Made by a program: the position numbers and the translations under genes. Below the pieces are notes generated by a model, which did no database searches, was not told the DNA's origin, and worked only from the letters and a program-made list of their open reading frames with translations. Of a stretch of DNA of 64,000 nt, positions 18,957 to 25,719 are shown piece after piece. The stretch is taken from contig QWHC01000002.1 of assembly GCA_021404685.1 (NCBI GenBank), forward strand, positions 124,001 to 188,000. The letters run 5' to 3'. The DNA comes from Chloroflexi bacterium CFX4. Lineage in GTDB: Bacteria; Chloroflexota; Anaerolineae; Aggregatilineales; UBA2796. Each line of letters opens with the position of its first letter. Positions within the stretch are counted from its first letter, which is position 1.

Positions 18957-19086
18957 ACGCTTTGTAAAACTCCTCTAGGTGTTGTGTTGAACCGCCTTAC
19001 CCGTCATCCGCGGCGCTCATCCCCTCAGGAACACACACACCACGTCGGGGTAGGTTGGATTAGGACTGCTCTAGTCCCAGCAGGGC

Positions 19087-19115
19087 AGTATAACACAGCC
19101 GACTGCGCCCTTCAA
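19087..19115 (-). promoter_or_regulatory. Promoter of rpsB-tsf
   Basis: On the minus strand TTGAAG (19115-19110), a 17-base spacer and TATACT (19092-19087) form a well-spaced sigma-70 promoter. The expected transcription start near 19080 leaves a 5' leader of about 124 bases in front of rpsB. Confidence 0.75.
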
Positions 19116-19197
19116 GGGTTGGGTAAGAGGTGTGGTGAAGCGTGTGGGATCACCGAGCCAACCCTGCGCTTACCCTAGGGATGCGCCCAAAGTGTCA

Positions 19198-19278
19198 TTC
19201 ACCGCTATCCCTAGCCCTTTCCCCGCAGGCAGGGAAAGGGGGACGAAAGGTGTGGGGCGGGATAGGCGTGTGGGTGAA
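19198..19278. repeat. Nested inverted repeat downstream of the pseudouridine synthase gene
   Basis: Three paired blocks surround one centre: TTCACC (19198-19203) with GGTGAA (19273-19278), CTATCCC (19205-19211) with GGGATAG (19259-19265), and CCCTTTCCC (19215-19223) with GGGAAAGGG (19232-19240). The inner hairpin has a relative at 34389-34416. Together with the rpsB leader it fills the 340-base gene-free stretch 18957-19295. Confidence 0.65.
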
Positions 19279-19295
19279 GTGCCGTCTGCGGCTAG

Positions 19296-20537
19296 CTAGG
19301 GACGGCGGCGCGGCGGGCGTTTAGTGCCACTTGGTTTGCCGCCGCGTGGATAATCCGTGCGCGGCTTGCCACCCGTTGGCTTGAAGGGACGCCGACCGAT
19401 TGGGCGAGACGGACGCTCACCGCGCTCGTCGCGTGGCGTGCGCTCATCACGCCGTTCGGGACGCTCACCGCTGCGTGGCACAAAAGGACGCCGACCGATT
19501 GGGCGAGATGGACGCTCACCGCGCTCGTCGCGTCTGTCGCGTGGCGTGCGCTCATCACGCCGTTCGGGACGCTCACCGCTGCGTGGCACAAAGGGACGCC
19601 GACCGGTTGGGCGAGACGGACGCTCACCGCGCTCGTCGCGTCTGTCGCGTGGTGCGCGCTCATCACGCCGTTCAGGACGCTCACCGCGCTCGTCGCGTCT
19701 GTCGCGTGGCGTGCCTGCCCCAGAGCGAATCGGACGGCGCAGCGGACGCCCATCACGACGCACGGCATCCGATGTAGGCGTACGCCGCACAAAACGCGGG
19801 CGCGGCGTCATATTCAGGCTGTTGGCGAGTGCCTGCAAGGCAGCGATTTCAGCCTCAGTCAGGTAGCGCCACTCACCGGGGCGCAAATTGCCAAGCGCCA
19901 GCGAGGCGAAATGCGTACGGATAAGGCGCTGCACGGGATAGCCGAGTGTGCTGGCGATCCGCCGAATTTGGCGTTTGCGCCCTTCAGTCATGGTGATTTG
20001 CAAAGTGGTGGTGCGCGGATCACGGCTTAGCACCTTGATCTCAACTGGCAGCGTCATGCCGTCATCCAGCATCACGCCACGCGCCCAGATTTCGAGCGCT
20101 TCCTCAGGGATGCGCCCAAGCACCGTCACCTCATAGACCTTCGCCTTCTGGTAGCGCGGATGGGTCAGGCGCTCTGCCAGATCACCATCATTGGTCATCA
20201 GCACCAAGCCTTCGCTATCGGCGTCCAGCCTGCCGGCAGGGTACAAATGCCCTTCAATCGGGATCAGGTCGCGCACGGTTTGGCGCGTTTCTTGGTGCTG
20301 CGGCGTGACGGCAGTCACCACTTGCAGCGGCTTGTTGAGGATGATGTAGACGCGATCAGTGCTGATTTTGAGGCGTTCGCCATCAACGCGCACATCGTCT
20401 ACGCTTAGATCGGCACGGTCGCCGAGGATGGCACGTTTGCCATTGACGGTGACGCGCCCTTGTTGAATAAGCAGTTCAGAATCGCGCCGCGAGGCAATGC
20501 CTGCCTGCGCGATCAACTTTTGCAGTCTCTCTCGCAT
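19296..20537 (-). CDS. RsuA/RluB-family rRNA pseudouridine synthase with Arg-rich repeat tail
   Basis: A 413-residue protein. Residues 1-60 form an S4 RNA-binding domain and about 62-235 the RsuA/RluB/RluE/RluF catalytic domain. GRLDADSEGL carries the catalytic aspartate (D105), and EGRKRQIRRI is the C-terminal family motif. It should isomerise a uridine in 16S or 23S rRNA. From about residue 245 a low-complexity tail rich in Arg, Asp, Glu, Pro and Gly follows, built from a ~36-residue unit (RPERRDER-TPRDRRDERGERPSRP-GRRPF). It resembles RGG-type disordered RNA-binding tails. Most family members end near residue 240-290, so the tail is the unusual part. Confidence 0.9.
   Translation of the reverse strand: MRERLQKLIAQAGIASRRDSELLIQQGRVTVNGKRAILGDRADLSVDDVRVDGERLKISTDRVYIILNKPLQVVTAVTPQHQETRQTVRDLIPIEGHLYPAGRLDADSEGLVLMTNDGDLAERLTHPRYQKAKVYEVTVLGRIPEEALEIWARGVMLDDGMTLPVEIKVLSRDPRTTTLQITMTEGRKRQIRRIASTLGYPVQRLIRTHFASLALGNLRPGEWRYLTEAEIAALQALANSLNMTPRPRFVRRTPTSDAVRRDGRPLRRPIRSGAGTPRDRRDERGERPERRDERAPRDRRDERGERPSRPTGRRPFVPRSGERPERRDERTPRDRRDERGERPSRPIGRRPFVPRSGERPERRDERTPRDERGERPSRPIGRRPFKPTGGKPRTDYPRGGKPSGTKRPPRRRP
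19387..19710 (-). repeat. In-frame tandem repeat coding the Arg-rich tail
   Basis: Three consecutive units begin at 19387, 19486 and 19594 with the same GGACGCCGACC string. Unit lengths are 99 and 108 bases, then about 108. All lengths are multiples of three and stay in frame with the pseudouridine synthase. A partial fourth unit follows. Near identity between units points to recent expansion. Confidence 0.85.
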
Positions 20538-20599
20538 CGTGAATACTCTCTAGGGTGTGTCGTGATACACAAACTTGCGGCAAACAGGCAGACACACGC

Positions 20600-21433
20600 C
20601 TACTTGTCGTCGTCTTGGTCGTCGGAGTCGGGTGGCTCTGGCGGCACATCGCGGAAGCGTCCACCGAACAGGCTGCCCGATGGGCGAGATGGTGCCTCAC
20701 CATCCAACGGCGAATTGGCAAAGGGTGAAGGGCGTTCAGGCGGCTTGGGCGGTTTGGAAGATGTTCCAAAGATGCTGCCACCAGAACGCCCAAAAATGCT
20801 TGATGAGCGTGGAGGCTCTGAGCGCAGCCTGCCAAATATGCCGCCGTTGCTGCTTGGTGTAGGCAAGCGCGTGGGCATGTCTTTCACGGTGCGTGCGCCG
20901 CGCAGTTGTGGCAGCTTGGCGTGGATAATTGGTTCTCCGCTGAGCCGAATATGCAGCCGATCTGCCATTTCCTGAATGGCGGCGCGCAGTTCGGCGTGCT
21001 TTTCGTTGAGCATGGCAGAGGTGTCAATCTGCGCGTAAAGGATGATGTATGCATCCCCATTGATGCCGAATACTTCCACCTCGCTACACTTCACATGCAT
21101 CACTTTGGAGGTCGCAATAAAGACCTGATCGCAGACTGAGGCAGCATCCAGATACAGCTCACCCTTGCCATAGCGCACCCGCACCCGCGACGAGTCGTGC
21201 TGAGGCAAGGTGTTCTCTTCAAAATGTGCGGCAATAAAAAGCAGCACTGTCAGCAGGACACCGAACAGAACCGTGGCTAGGTCTTGTGCATTTTCAGGCG
21301 TGCCACCGAAGACCGATTGCAAAAACGCTTGAAGGCTGCCTTGAAAGAACACCCGTATGACCAGTGTGATGAAGAAAGCGGTGATCAGCGCAATGCCGAA
21401 ATCACCAAGGTGTTTTTGCCACTTTTCCTGCAT
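20600..21433 (-). CDS. Membrane protein, AmaP-like layout
   Basis: A 277-residue protein of unknown function. Two hydrophobic helices lie at residues 12-32 and 50-68, followed by a soluble alpha/beta domain (about 75-175) with alternating strands. The tail (180-277) is Pro/Ser/Gly/Asp-rich and probably disordered, ending in an acidic stretch. The two-helix plus small-domain layout resembles AmaP, the membrane anchor of Asp23-type proteins, but the similarity is weak and I would not name it so. It has its own promoter (21485-21513) and lies upstream of the pseudouridine synthase gene in the same direction with a 62-base gap. Confidence 0.7.
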   Translation of the reverse strand: MQEKWQKHLGDFGIALITAFFITLVIRVFFQGSLQAFLQSVFGGTPENAQDLATVLFGVLLTVLLFIAAHFEENTLPQHDSSRVRVRYGKGELYLDAASVCDQVFIATSKVMHVKCSEVEVFGINGDAYIILYAQIDTSAMLNEKHAELRAAIQEMADRLHIRLSGEPIIHAKLPQLRGARTVKDMPTRLPTPSSNGGIFGRLRSEPPRSSSIFGRSGGSIFGTSSKPPKPPERPSPFANSPLDGEAPSRPSGSLFGGRFRDVPPEPPDSDDQDDDK

Positions 21434-21484
21434 GAATTTACGTCCTCACCACCACTAACACACCACGCTCATTTGCTAACCCGC

Positions 21485-21513
21485 AGTTTAGCACATAAAA
21501 CGCCTTTTGTGAA
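21485..21513 (-). promoter_or_regulatory. Promoter of the AmaP-like gene
   Basis: TTCACA (21513-21508), a 17-base spacer and TAAACT (21490-21485) on the minus strand, about 50 bases upstream of the start at 21433. Confidence 0.6.
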
Positions 21514-21660
21514 TGCGTCCTAACACCCAGTGCGTAGAGCTAGGGATCGGGTTAACTATGCTGCTGCACGCTAGACCATTCCCACGCAATTCACGGCGTC
21601 CCAGCACCTCGCTTAGCAGGCTTTGGAAAAGTTTTGTGATCATCACTTTATATTAATAAG

Positions 21661-21690
21661 TTGCTTAACGCACTCTATTTAGATTATCAT
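21661..21690 (+). promoter_or_regulatory. Candidate promoter of the BLUF gene
   Basis: TTGCTT (21661-21666), an 18-base spacer and TATCAT (21685-21690) lie in an AT-rich patch 36 bases upstream of the ATG. A GGAGG ribosome binding site sits just before the start. The rest of the intergenic stretch 21514-21660 shows nothing I can identify. Confidence 0.5.
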
Positions 21691-21726
21691 GGATATTGCT
21701 GAACCATTGAGAACTCGGAGGTTGTC

Positions 21727-22152
21727 ATGACACTCATTAGTCTTGTGTACATCAGCTTTGCGAAACATCCAATGAGCGAAAGTGAACTGCGCGCCCTGCT
21801 GGAAGAATGCCGCACGAACAACGAAAAATTGAACGTGACGGGCATGTTGCTCTATCGAAATGGCTTTTTCATTCAGGCATTAGAAGGTGATGAGGAAGTT
21901 GTTGAGAAACTCTATGCTGAAATCCTCAAAGACCCACGTCACCAAGACATCTTGCGCGTCTACAAAGCGCCCATCATGGTGCGTTCTTTCCCAAACTGGA
22001 CGATGGGCTTCAACCAGATCAGCGATCAACACCGCCTTGACATGGAAGGCTATAGCGACTTTTTAGCGAGACCGTCTGCTGAATATTTCGCGCAGCAGCC
22101 TTCCCGCGCCCAAATACTGTTGGAAAGTTTCCGTAACGAGACGTTCTTCTAA
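21727..22152 (+). CDS. BLUF-domain blue-light photoreceptor (stand-alone)
   Basis: A 141-residue protein consisting of a BLUF domain (residues 1-95) and a short C-terminal helical tail. BLUF domains bind FAD and respond to blue light by rearranging a hydrogen bond network. All signature residues are present at their usual numbers: Y8 (LVYIS), N31/N32, Q50 (FFIQALEG) and W91/M93 (NWTMGF). DPRH (69-72) is also conserved. No output domain is fused, so it must act through protein contacts, as in the short BlrB or PixD type. It stands alone between divergently and convergently oriented neighbours, with its own promoter and a strong GGAGG site. Confidence 0.9.
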   Translation: MTLISLVYISFAKHPMSESELRALLEECRTNNEKLNVTGMLLYRNGFFIQALEGDEEVVEKLYAEILKDPRHQDILRVYKAPIMVRSFPNWTMGFNQISDQHRLDMEGYSDFLARPSAEYFAQQPSRAQILLESFRNETFF

Positions 22153-22158
22153 GCAGCC

Positions 22159-22941
22159 CTACTGCGCGGCGATTAGCGTTCCAATATGCAGATCGCCGCG
22201 CAACGCCGCCGTGATTTGTCCCGCTTCTGTGCCGCTCATAATCTGCACTTGCAAGCCCGCCACACGCACTATCAATGCCAGCATCGCCTGCACCTTTGCC
22301 AGCATTCCGCCTGTCACATCTGTGCCGCCAGAGCCGCCTAAGGCGGCTGCCACCTCACCAAAGGTATGCGGTGTAATGCGCGGAATGACCTCCCCATTCG
22401 CATCGTAAACGCCTTCCGTCTCGCCCAAGAGCAAGATGCGCGCTGGTTGTAAGCGCTCGGCAAGGTAGAAGAAGATCGCCTCTGTCGAGAGGATGGTGCC
22501 ACCGTGCAGGCTGTCAAATGCCACATCGCCATGCACCAACGGCACAAGGCGGCGCGACAGGGCAAGGCTGATCAACGCGCTCTCCATGCTGATTAGCTTG
22601 CCAGCTTCACAGCGTGCTGAGGCGGAAGGCTGAAAGCCCAGCACGGGTAAGCCTGCCGCACAGAGCGCCTCTAGCACCAAGGCGTTCAGCCGCCGTGCCA
22701 CAAGGCTGACCGCTGCAAAGCCTTCCCAGTCCGCCGCTGTGTGAACGCCTTGCGCTGTGCCATATTTCTGAGCTGTGACATGCCCAAACGATCCGCTGCC
22801 ATGCCCGATCAGCAGCGGTTGTGCAGGCGTGTAGGCATCTGCAATTTCGGCGGCAGTGCGCGCCATGATTTCAGGGCGGTATGCCTGCTGACCGCGCTTA
22901 TCGGTGATGAGCGAGCCGCCGAGCTTCAAGAAGGTGAGCAT
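22159..22941 (-). CDS. Isopentenyl phosphate kinase
   Basis: A 260-residue member of the amino acid kinase family. It converts isopentenyl phosphate to isopentenyl diphosphate in the alternative mevalonate pathway. LKLGGSLIT (residues 5-13) holds the catalytic lysine, GHGSGSFGH (46-54) ends with the histidine (H54) diagnostic for IPK as against fosfomycin kinase, VHGDVAFD follows, and GGTDVTGGM is the C-terminal substrate loop. It lies six bases behind the mevalonate kinase gene on the same strand, which supports the assignment. A phosphomevalonate decarboxylase would be needed and is not in the window. Confidence 0.92.
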   Translation of the reverse strand: MLTFLKLGGSLITDKRGQQAYRPEIMARTAAEIADAYTPAQPLLIGHGSGSFGHVTAQKYGTAQGVHTAADWEGFAAVSLVARRLNALVLEALCAAGLPVLGFQPSASARCEAGKLISMESALISLALSRRLVPLVHGDVAFDSLHGGTILSTEAIFFYLAERLQPARILLLGETEGVYDANGEVIPRITPHTFGEVAAALGGSGGTDVTGGMLAKVQAMLALIVRVAGLQVQIMSGTEAGQITAALRGDLHIGTLIAAQ

Positions 22942-22947
22942 TTCGCA

Positions 22948-23883
22948 TCACTCCAAGCGCATTAACCAGGTTTGTGCCGCGCCTGCATCGCGCATCGCCG
23001 CCGAAATGCTCTGGGCAAGATCAGGCTCAATCAGCGCGATGAGGCTGCCGCCGCGCCCACCGCCGCTTAGCTTTGCGCCATAAGCGCCCTGCCGCCGCGC
23101 CGCCGCGCACAGCCGATCAAGATGCGCTGAGGAGACGGTGAGCGCCCGCAGCAAGCTGTGGTTAGTGTTCATCAGCTCGCCCAATTCCGTCAGCGACTCG
23201 CCGCTTTCAATCAAGGTGCGCGCCGCCCGCGTCAGGTTGCCGATCTCGCCAATGATGGCGCTGTAGTGCGCCTGATCGCGTGTATAGAGCCGCCGCACGT
23301 CGCTAACGGTCTCCCGCGTTGAAGCGCTTACGCCTGAATCGGCAACGAGGAAGGTCAGCGGCGTGCCAACCTGAAAGCGCTGCGGTGCTGTGCCGCGCAC
23401 AAAATAGACGGGCTGATTATAGACGATGACCGTGTTATCAATGCCGCTGGGCGTGCCGTGATGCAGCTTTTCAACCTGATAGACCAAGGCGTTGAGCGCC
23501 TCACCGTCCAATGGTTCGCCAAGCGCTGCGCTCAGGGCGCGCATTAATGCCGCGCTGACGGCTGCGCCGCTGCCAAAGCCACCACCAATCGGAATGTTGG
23601 AATGTAATTCTAAGGTGAGGTCAGGCGGTGGTTTCGTCAGTGCCTTTAGCACAAGCTGCGCGGCGTAGATCAAGGCGTTATCGGCAGTGTCGTTGGCAAG
23701 CGTCACGTGCAGGCGCAGGCTGCTGGCAGGGCTGATGATGCTCAAGCCGCTGTCGGGTGGCGCAGGCGTGGCTATCACCTGTGCTTGCAGCGTGTTGAAT
23801 GGCGCGGCAATGGCAGGTTCACCATAGACAACGGCATGTTCGCCGAACAAGATGACTTTGGCAGGCGCGCTGTAGGTGTTCAT
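22948..23883 (-). CDS. mvk: Mevalonate kinase
   Basis: A 311-residue GHMP kinase that phosphorylates mevalonate to 5-phosphomevalonate. The N-terminal APAKVILFGEHAVVYG motif, the phosphate loop PIGGGFGSGAAVSAAL (residues 97-112, where many enzymes have GLGSSAA) and the C-terminal KLSGGGRGGSLIAL motif are all present. GTPSGIDNT marks it as a mevalonate rather than phosphomevalonate kinase. It is flanked closely by the prenyltransferase gene upstream (3 bases) and IPK downstream (6 bases), forming an isoprenoid operon. Confidence 0.93.
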   Translation of the reverse strand: MNTYSAPAKVILFGEHAVVYGEPAIAAPFNTLQAQVIATPAPPDSGLSIISPASSLRLHVTLANDTADNALIYAAQLVLKALTKPPPDLTLELHSNIPIGGGFGSGAAVSAALMRALSAALGEPLDGEALNALVYQVEKLHHGTPSGIDNTVIVYNQPVYFVRGTAPQRFQVGTPLTFLVADSGVSASTRETVSDVRRLYTRDQAHYSAIIGEIGNLTRAARTLIESGESLTELGELMNTNHSLLRALTVSSAHLDRLCAAARRQGAYGAKLSGGGRGGSLIALIEPDLAQSISAAMRDAGAAQTWLMRLE

Positions 23884-23886
23884 GGC

Positions 23887-24864
23887 TCAACGCAAGCGAT
23901 CTATCCATGACGGCAAGTAGATGAGCGCACCTACCACCAAAACAAACAGCACAGCTGTGATCAACAACGGCTTGTCTTTGAACAGCAGTTCATCCGGCGC
24001 GCTGCCCTCACCTTTGACATGGATTAGGTACAGGTAGCGAAACAACCCATAGACGGCAAACGGCACGCTCAGCAGCATCAGGTTGCCGCCGAGATTGGTA
24101 CGCGACTCGAAGGTGTAAAAGGTATAGCTGATAATGGTGGCATTGGTCACCATACGCAGCATATCATCCAACAGCGGCAAATTGTAGTCCTTATAGGTAG
24201 CGCGCACGTCCTGAGCCGCCTCTGCCAGCAGCACCAGCTCTTGGCGGCGCTTGCCGACCGCCAAAAAGAGCGCCAACGCACCAACCACCACATACAGCCA
24301 TGGCGAGAAATTGGTGATATTGATGACGACGACGCCCGCCACCACACGCATGATGAAGCCGCTTGCCACGGTTATCACATCAATGATGACCACGTTCTTC
24401 AGGTAGAAGGAATAGGCAAGGTCTTTCGTGTAATAGGCGATCAGCACCAACGCCAACGGCACATTCACCAACAGCGCGCTCACAACGGTCAGGATGGGCA
24501 AGCTAACCGCCGCGAAAATGGCGAGGTTCATCGGCAACTGCCCCGAAGGGATAGCGCGATGTTTCTTCTTGGGATGCAACTTATCGCGCTCTACGTCCAC
24601 AATATCGTTCAGCAGGTAGACCGCGCTGGACATCAGGCAGTAGAGCGCAAAGGCTGCCATCACGCGCAGCAATGAATCAAACTGCCCAAGCTGCCGATCA
24701 AAGAGGATTGGGATGAAGACAAACAGGTTTTTCGTCCATTGGGTTGGGCGCATGGTGCGGATTAGCCCACGCAGCCAGGTAGGCAGCAAGCGCCAGGCGG
24801 CGATCAATGGTGCGGGCGCAAAAGTGGCAGGTTTTTCCAAGTGCGTTTTATCCTTGAACTGCAT
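23887..24864 (-). CDS. UbiA-family polyprenyl transferase (DPPR-synthase-like)
   Basis: A 325-residue membrane enzyme with about nine helices. The Asp-rich motif NDIVDVERDK and the following HPKKKHRAIPSG match the branch containing decaprenyl-phosphate phosphoribosyltransferase (Rv3806c-like). This branch moves phosphoribose onto a polyprenyl phosphate, rather than a quinone-ring prenylation. A second Asp motif (KDYNLPLLDDM) follows in the C-terminal half. I chose the ATG at 24864 because the upstream ATG at 24876 overlaps a TATAAT box. The gene heads the operon with mevalonate and isopentenyl phosphate kinases, linking precursor supply to a lipid-linked product. Confidence 0.88.
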   Translation of the reverse strand: MQFKDKTHLEKPATFAPAPLIAAWRLLPTWLRGLIRTMRPTQWTKNLFVFIPILFDRQLGQFDSLLRVMAAFALYCLMSSAVYLLNDIVDVERDKLHPKKKHRAIPSGQLPMNLAIFAAVSLPILTVVSALLVNVPLALVLIAYYTKDLAYSFYLKNVVIIDVITVASGFIMRVVAGVVVINITNFSPWLYVVVGALALFLAVGKRRQELVLLAEAAQDVRATYKDYNLPLLDDMLRMVTNATIISYTFYTFESRTNLGGNLMLLSVPFAVYGLFRYLYLIHVKGEGSAPDELLFKDKPLLITAVLFVLVVGALIYLPSWIDRLR

Positions 24865-24874
24865 CTCGGCACAC

Positions 24875-24880
24875 ATTATA
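24875..24880 (-). promoter_or_regulatory. -10 box of the isoprenoid operon
   Basis: TATAAT on the minus strand overlaps the first possible ATG of the UbiA-family gene. The start of transcription would fall near 24868, only a few bases before ATG 24864, giving a leaderless or nearly leaderless mRNA. A -35 match (TTGGGC, 20-base spacer) is weak. Confidence 0.5.
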
Positions 24881-24946
24881 CACCAAATCAGGCGTGCCTA
24901 GCCCAACTGTGATGGCTTTGTGTGTTGCCCGCACTGCCTAAGGTGG

Positions 24947-24975
24947 TTGACTTCTACGGCGGACTGCGCTAAAAT
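24947..24975 (+). promoter_or_regulatory. Strong promoter driving the leader RNA and dinB-metH
   Basis: TTGACT (24947-24952), a 17-base spacer and TAAAAT (24970-24975), expected start near 24982. The context TGCGCTAAAATAT recurs at 34469-34481. Confidence 0.85.
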
Positions 24976-24988
24976 ATCCGCAACATAC

Positions 24989-25078
24989 TATCTAGGCAAC
25001 CCCTGAAGCGTCGGGACGGAGCCGCCTGTGCCTTATGGACGTGGCGAGAGACGGCGACGCGGCTACTACTGTCAGATA
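24989..25078 (+). promoter_or_regulatory. Structured leader RNA, riboswitch candidate upstream of dinB-like gene and metH
   Basis: About 90 bases begin shortly after the promoter and are closed by TATCT (24989-24993) pairing with AGATA (25074-25078). Inside, AGCCGC (25020-25025) pairs with GCGGCT (25059-25064), with a further GCC/GGC helix within. The strand between reads GGCAACC, then TGAAG, then GGGACGGAGCC. That order loosely recalls the c-di-GMP-I (GEMM) aptamer core (GGCAAACC, GAAA, GGGACGCAAAGCC), but the GNRA hairpin is not well formed, so the class is open. A terminator hairpin follows directly, the classic layout of a transcriptional riboswitch. Because metH is downstream, SAM, cobalamin or a novel ligand are possible; I could not fit the SAM-I or cobalamin consensus. 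Confidence 0.55.
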
Positions 25079-25079
25079 C

Positions 25080-25120
25080 GCGCCTCTCCGCACCCATTGG
25101 AGAGGCGCTTTGCGTTATTG
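25080..25120 (+). terminator. Terminator hairpin of the leader RNA
   Basis: A perfect 10-base-pair GC-rich stem (25080-25089 with 25099-25108) and a nine-base loop are followed by TTT and a T-rich stretch. It starts two bases after the closing helix of the leader and about 70 bases upstream of the next start codon, so it can serve as the expression platform. Confidence 0.7.
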
Positions 25121-25179
25121 CGGATTTTGATCATACTACACATAACCCTTTACAACACAACAGGTAGGACGAACGGACA

Positions 25180-25719
25180 ATGAGTCACATCCTTGCAGAG
25201 CATGATTACGGGCGCTTGATCAAATCCCTGAAGGCGCAGCGCTTGATGTTTGAGGTTGCCCTTGAACAGGTGCGCCCTGAACAATTCCAACAGCATGGTG
25301 TGCTTGGCGTGTGGTCGGTTAAGGATATTGTGGCGCATATCACCGCGTGGGATAGACGCGGCACGCGCTGGATCGAGGCGCACGGGCGCGGTGAGCAGCC
25401 CGCCATACCCGAAGCAGGCTACACATGGGCAGATGTAGATGCGCTCAATGCGCTTACCTACGCCCAACACCGCCATGATCGCCCTGAGGACGTGCTGCGC
25501 GCCTTTGCAGAGTCCTTCCCGCCGCTTTTGGCGGCTGCCGAAGGGCTGACCCAAGCACAGATCAATCAGACGATCACCTATCATGACGGGCAAGCGCTGC
25601 AAAACGTACATGGCGGCAAGCTGATTGTGTGGCGCTACCAACACTACCGCGAACACGCCGCGCACATCAAAGCGTGGCTGGCAACTATTCGAGAAGGGAT
25701 GTTTTTGAGGCATGGCTGA
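25180..25719 (+). CDS. DinB-like four-helix protein (ClbS/DfsB type)
   Basis: A 179-residue protein of the DinB/YfiT-like superfamily. GVWSVKDIVAHITAWDRR (residues 43-60) is the characteristic first metal-ligand histidine region, and HYREHAAHIKAWL near the C-terminus gives the remaining histidines. Family members are metal-dependent thiol transferases or genotoxin-resistance hydrolases (ClbS). The precise reaction here is unknown. It follows the leader RNA and overlaps metH by eight bases, so the two are co-expressed. Whether it serves methionine synthesis, for example thiol handling, is inference from position only. Confidence 0.82.
   Translation: MSHILAEHDYGRLIKSLKAQRLMFEVALEQVRPEQFQQHGVLGVWSVKDIVAHITAWDRRGTRWIEAHGRGEQPAIPEAGYTWADVDALNALTYAQHRHDRPEDVLRAFAESFPPLLAAAEGLTQAQINQTITYHDGQALQNVHGGKLIVWRYQHYREHAAHIKAWLATIREGMFLRHG

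Noticed and set aside
19357-19866. Possible CRISPR array or repeat locus
   Set aside because: Units are 99-108 bases, directly joined, in frame and protein-coding; no spacers.
24989-25078. Assignment of the leader as a SAM-I or cobalamin riboswitch
   Set aside because: GGCAACC and CTGTCAGATAC fragments recall these classes, but the order and the remaining conserved blocks are missing.
25150-25713. 187-residue minus-strand frame over the dinB-like gene
   Set aside because: Shadow of a gene with clear DinB-family motifs and a ribosome binding site on the plus strand.
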